This document shows positions 6,291 through 11,318 of a DNA stretch of 11,318 bases, one piece after another. The DNA lies in contig DLMH01000091.1 of NCBI GenBank assembly GCA_002478115.1, positions 1-11,318 of the forward strand, read 5' to 3'. The notes beneath the pieces were generated by a model, which saw only the letters and a program-made list of their open reading frames with translations, did no database searches and was not told the DNA's origin. The stretch's first letter is position 1; every line of letters begins with the position of its first letter. A program made the translations under genes and the position numbers. The stretch is from Candidatus Acidiferrum typicum. GTDB lineage: Bacteria; Acidobacteriota; Terriglobia; Acidiferrales; UBA7541.

Positions 6291-6334
6291 AGCCAGGAGC
6301 GCCGGCCAGGAGGCCTGCGCTTTTAGCTCCGGCT
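6291..6334. repeat. Long imperfect palindrome touching the stop codon of the 108-residue gene
   Basis: On the minus strand AGCGCAGGCC and GGCCGGCGCT pair around TCCT with one mismatch. AGCC and GGAGC on one side can pair with GCTCC and GGCT on the other, extending the stem to about 44 bases. It begins at the TAA at 6334-6336. It could act with the hairpin at 6254-6277 as a double 3'-end structure, or be a dispersed palindromic element. Confidence 0.4.
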
Positions 6335-6660
6335 TAGCTGGCCTTTCTCTCGCGTCTCTCGAGTCCTGGCATCGAGTCGCCAACAACGATGTGCGCGGCA
6401 CTGCTAACGTTCATGCCGCCAACGATGTAGGTGACATACTGTCCTAATGGGGTTATTTGCGCTGCCGTCACCGTGACGCTTGTGTCCCCCTGGGTTATCG
6501 TGGCGGGGTTCGGGGTGAACCATGAATCCGTGCTCCCCACCTCGTCTTTCCCAGTTATCGTAACGTTATTCCCTTGGGCGGAGGAGATTGTAAACTCGAA
6601 AGTCTCAGTATCTTTGATGTCTCCTGAGACGGTTGCGGTGGTTAGATTGACCGTTGGCAT
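6334..6660 (-). CDS. Small beta-rich protein of unknown function (intact copy)
   Basis: 108 residues from the ATG at 6660, which is preceded by GGAGG five bases upstream, one of the clearest ribosome-binding sites in the window. I do not recognise the family. The protein has no signal peptide and no membrane span. It is rich in Thr, Val, Ser and Gly in alternating patterns typical of beta strands (VNLTTATVSGDI, NNVTITGKDEV, DTSVTVTAAQ). It carries a WFTPNPATI motif at about 47-55 and ends in a short basic tail, ERRERKAS. A single small beta-sandwich is the likely fold. It starts 52 bases after the kinase stop, so it may be co-transcribed with the kinase. A related truncated copy follows. A role as a kinase target, a secreted surface protein or a phage-like structural protein cannot be told apart. 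Confidence 0.7.
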   Translation of the reverse strand: MPTVNLTTATVSGDIKDTETFEFTISSAQGNNVTITGKDEVGSTDSWFTPNPATITQGDTSVTVTAAQITPLGQYVTYIVGGMNVSSAAHIVVGDSMPGLERRERKAS

Positions 6661-6712
6661 GTGAACCTCCTGTGAAGTCTGATTGATAATTGATTTTTTG
6701 ATCTTTGGCCCT

Positions 6713-9337
6713 TTACTTCTGCTCCATCAAAGCCTGATAACGGGGGTTGTCGTGCAGATTATCGAAATCCGGCGTTCCGCTGACCACTGACTTTGAGTAC
6801 CCCGCAGCCAGAGCTTTGCTTAACCACTCCAAAGCGGGCCCGGTTTCGCGCAACTGGTTGTACACCAGGGCGGCGGCAAAAAGCAACTCTTTGTCGTTCT
6901 TTCCAACCAGCGAGCGATCCAGGTAATCGAGCGCTTTGCTATGGTCTCCCAACATGGCCCAATACCTGGCCAGGTCGCTTAGAACGTCCGTGTCGCGAGG
7001 ATTGACTTTTAGCCGCTGCTCGGCCATGGAAATTGCCTTCTTGTAGGAATCCATTCCCGAAGACTTATTGCCGCCGTAGTAATAGGCGTCGCCGAGGTTT
7101 CCCCATGTCTGGTAATCGCTGTCATCAAGCTTGAGTGCCTCCTGCGTATTCCGTGCCGCCTGATCGAATTTTCGCAGCCGAAGATATGCGGCACCGAGGT
7201 TTTCATACGCGTAGTACGAGGGTCGGATTGCGATCGATTTTTCCAGGTCGCGCGTCGCCTCCTCGTCCTTGCCTTCGTAGAGCAGGACCGCCCCGAGGTT
7301 GCTGTAGTCACGGTAATTGTTGGGCTTAAGCGAAAGTGCCTTCTGGAACATCTCTTGCGCTTTGTCGTATTCGGACTGGCTCACATAAAAAACTCCCAGC
7401 GAACTGTATCCTCGCCAGTACTCCGGGCGAAGACTGATTCTCCGTTTGTAGGTCTCTTCGGCTTTATCCAACTGGTTGAGGTTCTGGTAAGCCTTGGCGA
7501 GCTTGACATATGCGTCGTCGTTTACCGGATCGAGCTGCACAGCTTGCTGGAACTGTTCAGCGGCTTTTTCAAATTCGCCTGTGCCATTTTCAATCGTTCC
7601 CAGACACATGTGACCTTCGGCGCCGGCATTGCCTAAATTGATGGCATTCGAACAAGCTTGCTGCGCCTGCTCGATCCAGCGCTTCTGTTGGGTCATGTCG
7701 TATAGATACCAATACGTCTCGCCAAGGCCTGCTTCCGCCGGGCCATAATTAGGATCAATCTTGAGAGCTTGTTTGAAAACGGTCTCGGCGCTGTCAAGCG
7801 CTTCGCGCTGAGCTCTGAGCCGGAGATAACCCACGCCTTGTACAAAATATTGATACGCCTCGGGCAAGGTTGTGGAGTGGGCGCCGAGAGCTTGCCGCTC
7901 CTCAGTGCGCAGGTTGATTTTCAGCGCGTCGGCGATGCCGCTGGTGAGTTTGTCTTCGATGGTGAACAGGTCCGAAACCGGAGCGGTGACGGAGTCGGCG
8001 GCGAGGTTCTTGTCGGTTTTGGCGTCGATCAGGCTATAGGCAGCGCGGACAAGGTCGCCATCCTGCTTCAGCGAAACCGCGAGGCCAAGATTGACGCCGA
8101 ATTCTTTTTGCGCGTCAGCCAGCGTGGAGATTTTCTTATCTTCGAGCGTGCGCGCCGGAATGACCTCGATATCGTGGTTCGCGCTCAATTGCGAAAGTTT
8201 GGCGGCTACGTCTTCAAGCAGGCCTTTGCCGAAGGCGGTGAGCTTGGGATCGTCGGCGACGGCGGCAATGGGCAGAACGGCGAGGCTTTTGTGCTCGGGA
8301 ACCAGAGAAGCGGGTTGCAACGCCGCAAGTCTGCCTGAAGATTCGAGCTTGCGCATAAGCCGCGGACCCCAGAGCACGGCGGCAATGATGACGATCAGCA
8401 AGGCGATCCCGGCCGCTATCTGCAACTTTCTGCGCGTAGACCAAACTGCGGCGATGCGAACCGTCTTGATTTTCTTCCCTGCTTCCACGTCCTGCCTCAA
8501 CTTCAGCAGGTCGGCATGAACCTCGGCGGCCGTCTGATAACGCAAATCGCGATTCTTCACCAGCGACTTGTCGATGATTTCCTGCAGGCGGTGCGGCAGC
8601 CCGGGCATGGATTCGTTCAGCGAAAGCGGTGCCTGGCCCAGGATGGCATGAACCGTTACCGCCCAAGTCGGTCCCGTAAACGCTTGCTTGCCGGTGGCCA
8701 TTTCGTAAAGCAACACGCCGAAAGAAAAGATATCGGTGCGCACGTCGAGCGGCTCGCCGCGGGCCTGCTCCGGTGACATGTAAGCCAAGGTGCCGACGGC
8801 CGCACCCGTGTGCGTGAGTGGACCGCTCACCGACATGGTGACGTCGCCGGAACTTCCCGTATCCGGCAGCGTGAGTTTGGCGAGGCCGAAGTCCATGATC
8901 TTCGCCTGATCGCGCGTCGTAATAAAAATGTTTGCCGGCTTGATGTCGCGGTGCATGATGCCCTTAGCATGCGCCGCCTGCAACGCGTCCGTGATCTGCA
9001 ATCCCCAGTCCAACAAGGTGCCTAGCGGAACTGGTTGGTCGCCGATGCGCTCGCGTAGAGTCTGCCCTTCGAGCAGTTGCATGGCGATAAAGGGACGGCC
9101 CTGATCTTCGTCGATTTCGTAGATGGTGCAGATGTTGGGATGATCGAGCGCCGAGGCGGTGCGCGCCTCGCGTTTGAAGCGCTCCAGTGCGTGCGCTTCG
9201 ACGGCCGCATTTTCCGGAAGGAACTTCAGCGCGACCAGACGTCCCAGGCGAATGTCCTCGGCTTTATAGACCACTCCCATGCCGCCCGCGCCCAGTTTTT
9301 CCAGGATGCGGTAGTGCGAGACAGTCTGGCCGTTCAT
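6713..9337 (-). CDS. Transmembrane Ser/Thr protein kinase (PknB type) with TolB-like and TPR regions
   Basis: An 874-residue kinase that phosphorylates Ser/Thr on protein targets in the cytoplasm. All key residues are present: glycine loop GAGGMG (16-21), VALK Lys38, helix-C Glu57, HRD (129-131), Asn136, DFG (149-151) and SPE (188-190). The kinase domain ends near 280. One membrane span follows at about 307-323. Residues 350-475 (SLAVLPIAAVADDPKLTAFG onward) resemble the TolB-like N-terminal domain found in such kinases. About nine to ten TPRs fill roughly 495-870, for example LGVFYVSQSEYDKAQEMFQKAL. With one span, the TolB-like and TPR part should face the periplasm, though this is a prediction. 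The ATG at 9337 is preferred over the TTG at 9346, whose GGAG is too close; spacing to the ATG is long. A response-regulator gene ends 139 bases upstream, and a small unknown gene follows 52 bases downstream. Target and signal are unknown. Confidence 0.92.
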   Translation of the reverse strand: MNGQTVSHYRILEKLGAGGMGVVYKAEDIRLGRLVALKFLPENAAVEAHALERFKREARTASALDHPNICTIYEIDEDQGRPFIAMQLLEGQTLRERIGDQPVPLGTLLDWGLQITDALQAAHAKGIMHRDIKPANIFITTRDQAKIMDFGLAKLTLPDTGSSGDVTMSVSGPLTHTGAAVGTLAYMSPEQARGEPLDVRTDIFSFGVLLYEMATGKQAFTGPTWAVTVHAILGQAPLSLNESMPGLPHRLQEIIDKSLVKNRDLRYQTAAEVHADLLKLRQDVEAGKKIKTVRIAAVWSTRRKLQIAAGIALLIVIIAAVLWGPRLMRKLESSGRLAALQPASLVPEHKSLAVLPIAAVADDPKLTAFGKGLLEDVAAKLSQLSANHDIEVIPARTLEDKKISTLADAQKEFGVNLGLAVSLKQDGDLVRAAYSLIDAKTDKNLAADSVTAPVSDLFTIEDKLTSGIADALKINLRTEERQALGAHSTTLPEAYQYFVQGVGYLRLRAQREALDSAETVFKQALKIDPNYGPAEAGLGETYWYLYDMTQQKRWIEQAQQACSNAINLGNAGAEGHMCLGTIENGTGEFEKAAEQFQQAVQLDPVNDDAYVKLAKAYQNLNQLDKAEETYKRRISLRPEYWRGYSSLGVFYVSQSEYDKAQEMFQKALSLKPNNYRDYSNLGAVLLYEGKDEEATRDLEKSIAIRPSYYAYENLGAAYLRLRKFDQAARNTQEALKLDDSDYQTWGNLGDAYYYGGNKSSGMDSYKKAISMAEQRLKVNPRDTDVLSDLARYWAMLGDHSKALDYLDRSLVGKNDKELLFAAALVYNQLRETGPALEWLSKALAAGYSKSVVSGTPDFDNLHDNPRYQALMEQK

Positions 9338-9476
9338 GACGCGCAATACTCCGGGGGCGATAGCACGAATGGTACTCAGTTTAGGAGGAGGGTTGCAATA
9401 CCTCGATGGGTTAGATTGCGGGACTACGTGGAGGGGGAAGGTTCGGACTGGAAAATGAAGATGCGAAGCCGAGGCC
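9338..9476. other. Gap between the response-regulator gene and the kinase gene
   Basis: No gene was seen. On the minus strand TTGCAA (9398-9393) and TACCAT (9374-9369) are 18 bases apart, a weak promoter candidate (four of six in each box) about 32 bases before the kinase ATG. No clear intrinsic terminator follows the response-regulator stop. Confidence 0.25.
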
Positions 9477-11318
9477 TTATTTCTTCTCTCCCATTTTCCG
9501 GGAAATCTCTGCCATGAGCTTGGGGCGAAGATCGGCTAGAACGCTGTCCACGATGCCGGCGATGTCGGCGGGAGACTCGGTTGTTTTGGCGGCAGCTTCG
9601 TGCGCGCTCTGCTCGGCACCCGCCGCAACGGCCATTGCAGCGGCAGCGGATTTCTCGGGCATGGGCACATCGAATTCCTGGCGACTGGATTCCGCCGTGA
9701 CAGTCTTGGCATCACCGGCATCGCGAATCTGACGCCAACTCGCCCATGCGGCCGCAGTGCTCTTCACGGTTTCGGAATCTTCTTTGTGTTCTTCGGTGTG
9801 CTGGGTCCCGGTGTGCTGGGGCTCGACGATCGGGGCAAAGGCGTTGCTCGACGTCGCGGGGTCGGGTTCCGGCACGGGTTGCGATTCCTGCGGGACAGGC
9901 GTTGCAAAATTGGAAACTGCGGTCTCCACGATAGAGTTCACAAGCTCGGCGACTGGCTCATGATTTGCCGCCACGAACTCAGCCACCGGCGGTGGCTCGG
10001 GATGTGTCTCCTCGGTATGTGCCGGTTCGCTATGTGCTTCGAGGGGCGCAACCGGTGCAGTCACGGGGGGAGCAATCTCGGCCTCGGACTGCTGTGTGGA
10101 TGGGCTGGCGACGTCGGGAAGACTTGTGGGCTCGGTGGGCACGAAAGAAGCCACTGCGGCGGCCTCGGATGGCGACGGCGCGGCCGGCATTGGTTCAGTT
10201 TGCCACGTCTCGGGGCTTACGGCGTGCTCTGGTTGCGGCACAGGCTGGGGTTCCGGATTCGACATGGTCGCAACGGGCAAATGCGGTTCCGCGGGCGCCG
10301 CGGAATCTTCGGACGGCGCTGCCTCCGGTAAGGCTAGTGGGGAGGCTGCCACTTCAGCCTTGAAGGCGGCATACACCTTCTGCATTTCCTCGTCGAGCGA
10401 GATTGTGGCCTCATCGCCTTCCAACGCAACCGCCACGGCTGTCCATCGCGAAGCACTCTCGTTCGCGGACATCGTCACTTCCGCTGTAGCTGCCATGGTC
10501 ACAGGCAAGTCCTGCGGCTCTTCTGACCTGTCGTTCTGGTTGCCGCAGTGGTCCCCGGTAGCTGCAGCTGCTTGGCTGGCCACATTCTCGATTTTGTTTT
10601 CTTCTTTGGTTTCGTGAATGGCTTCGGCGTTCACGGGCGGAGCTGACTCTGGACTGGGGTGACTTGGCTCTTCGGAAGCCTTAGGCCCATCCTTGATGAT
10701 GGCGCCCAGCATCTGTATCTGAGCGGCGGCGGCGGCAATCGCGGCAACTTCTTCGGGTGTGACGTCCTTGGGCAATCCGGCGGGCGCCAAGGCTGCGACA
10801 TCCACATTTGCTTCGGCTGCCTTTTCAGCCTGGTGAAGCTTCTGTTCCTGCTCAGCGGCCTTTTCGGCAGCCATCTCAGCAGGGGTTTCCACCACCGTGC
10901 GGAGATCCCGGTTTATGGGGTTATAGATAGAAGCATCGTCCGCGACCTTCTCTTCCGGCTCGGCCTTCTGGTGGGGAAATCCAATCCTGCTTTTCCATCC
11001 GTTCTCTTCCCCGGTGGGCTGGCTTCGGCCCGCGCGGCTGACTTCCTCCGCCGCGGCAACCGCGCGTGCAAAGCGACCGGGCTTGGAGGGTTCGGCCCGA
11101 GGTACGACTTTATCTTCGAGCTTGGATAAGGCGCTGAGCAATTCGCTCGCTTCAAACGGCTTGACGATATAACCTTCGGCATGCACACGTTGCGCTTCTT
11201 CGGGCTTGAACGGCTCCAGCTTGCCGACGGACAGAAGCACAGGAATCCGGGCCGAGTCGTGCGATTCCTTGAGGCGCTGGCACACCTCCAGGCCGCTATA
11301 GCCGGGCATATACACATC
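9477..11318 (-). CDS. Response regulator receiver protein with a long disordered Ala/Pro/Glu-rich tail (5' end outside the window)
   Basis: The frame is open through base 11318 and must start outside the window. The first visible codon (11318-11316) is GAT, giving DVYMPGYSGLEV, so this Asp is the receiver-domain phospho-acceptor. The conserved signalling Ser lies in IPVLLSVG, 29 residues after the Asp. The conserved Lys is in YIVKPFEASELL, 52 residues after it. After the receiver domain (about residue 70) come roughly 500 residues of low complexity, rich in Ala, Pro, Glu, Ser and Thr, with no recognised output domain. Islands of order are an Ala-rich helical stretch (EEVAAIAAAAAQIQMLG), WASWRQIRDAGD, and a C-terminal helix IVDSVLADLRPKLMAEISRK. 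No DNA-binding domain is visible, so action through protein contacts is more likely than direct transcription control. The kinase gene follows downstream in the same direction. Confidence 0.85.
   Translation of the reverse strand, partial: DVYMPGYSGLEVCQRLKESHDSARIPVLLSVGKLEPFKPEEAQRVHAEGYIVKPFEASELLSALSKLEDKVVPRAEPSKPGRFARAVAAAEEVSRAGRSQPTGEENGWKSRIGFPHQKAEPEEKVADDASIYNPINRDLRTVVETPAEMAAEKAAEQEQKLHQAEKAAEANVDVAALAPAGLPKDVTPEEVAAIAAAAAQIQMLGAIIKDGPKASEEPSHPSPESAPPVNAEAIHETKEENKIENVASQAAAATGDHCGNQNDRSEEPQDLPVTMAATAEVTMSANESASRWTAVAVALEGDEATISLDEEMQKVYAAFKAEVAASPLALPEAAPSEDSAAPAEPHLPVATMSNPEPQPVPQPEHAVSPETWQTEPMPAAPSPSEAAAVASFVPTEPTSLPDVASPSTQQSEAEIAPPVTAPVAPLEAHSEPAHTEETHPEPPPVAEFVAANHEPVAELVNSIVETAVSNFATPVPQESQPVPEPDPATSSNAFAPIVEPQHTGTQHTEEHKEDSETVKSTAAAWASWRQIRDAGDAKTVTAESSRQEFDVPMPEKSAAAAMAVAAGAEQSAHEAAAKTTESPADIAGIVDSVLADLRPKLMAEISRKMGEKK

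Noticed and set aside
7769..8338. 189-codon plus-strand open frame opposite the kinase gene
   Set aside because: Shadow of the kinase TolB-like region; no recognisable domain.
9600..10331. 243-codon plus-strand open frame opposite the response-regulator tail
   Set aside because: Its composition is that of the reverse complement of an Ala/Pro/Glu-rich gene (many Gly, Arg and Cys); no motif, no ribosome-binding site, and the opposite strand is clearly coding.
1..11318. CRISPR arrays, tRNA and rRNA genes
   Set aside because: No regularly spaced repeats and no tRNA-like or rRNA-like stretches were recognised on either strand.

Overview
The window looks like a piece of an Acidobacteriota chromosome (probably Terriglobia). 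This is inferred from three things: an Oar-like TonB-dependent receptor with an N-terminal carboxypeptidase-regulatory-like domain, a PknB-type kinase fused to a TolB-like domain and TPRs, and a moderately high G+C content. All genes I can support lie on the minus strand, so transcription runs from high to low coordinates.

In transcription order: (1) 11318-9477, the 3' part of a response regulator. It starts exactly at the phospho-acceptor Asp and carries a very long Ala/Pro/Glu-rich tail. (2) 9337-6713, a transmembrane Ser/Thr kinase with an outer TolB-like plus TPR region. (3) 6660-6334 and 6170-5961, two tandem copies of an unrecognised small beta-rich protein, each behind the same AGGAGGTTC ribosome-binding block. 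The second copy is broken. (4) 6040-4913, the C-terminal third of a large family-B-like DNA polymerase. Its catalytic part is gone, and the fragment is joined to the broken small gene near 6000, so this is a deletion or insertion scar. (5) 4749-3747, a 204-residue CDF-like membrane protein made only of the transmembrane domain, with altered metal-site residues and a CGCC tail, followed by a short exported His/Cys peptide. (6) 3661-812, the TonB-dependent receptor, separated from the His/Cys gene by a striking nested inverted repeat. (7) 737-621, a 38-residue single-span membrane protein. (8) 329-1, the start of valyl-tRNA synthetase, with a candidate sigma-70 promoter and two REP-like hairpins in its leader.

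The most coherent biological idea is that 4749-812 is a small metal-handling unit: an inner-membrane CDF-like protein, a His/Cys periplasmic peptide and an outer-membrane receptor. The most interesting unexplained pieces are the tandem small-protein family downstream of the kinase, its chimera with the polymerase remnant, and the nested palindrome before the receptor gene. No tRNA, rRNA, CRISPR array, transposase or insertion sequence was seen.
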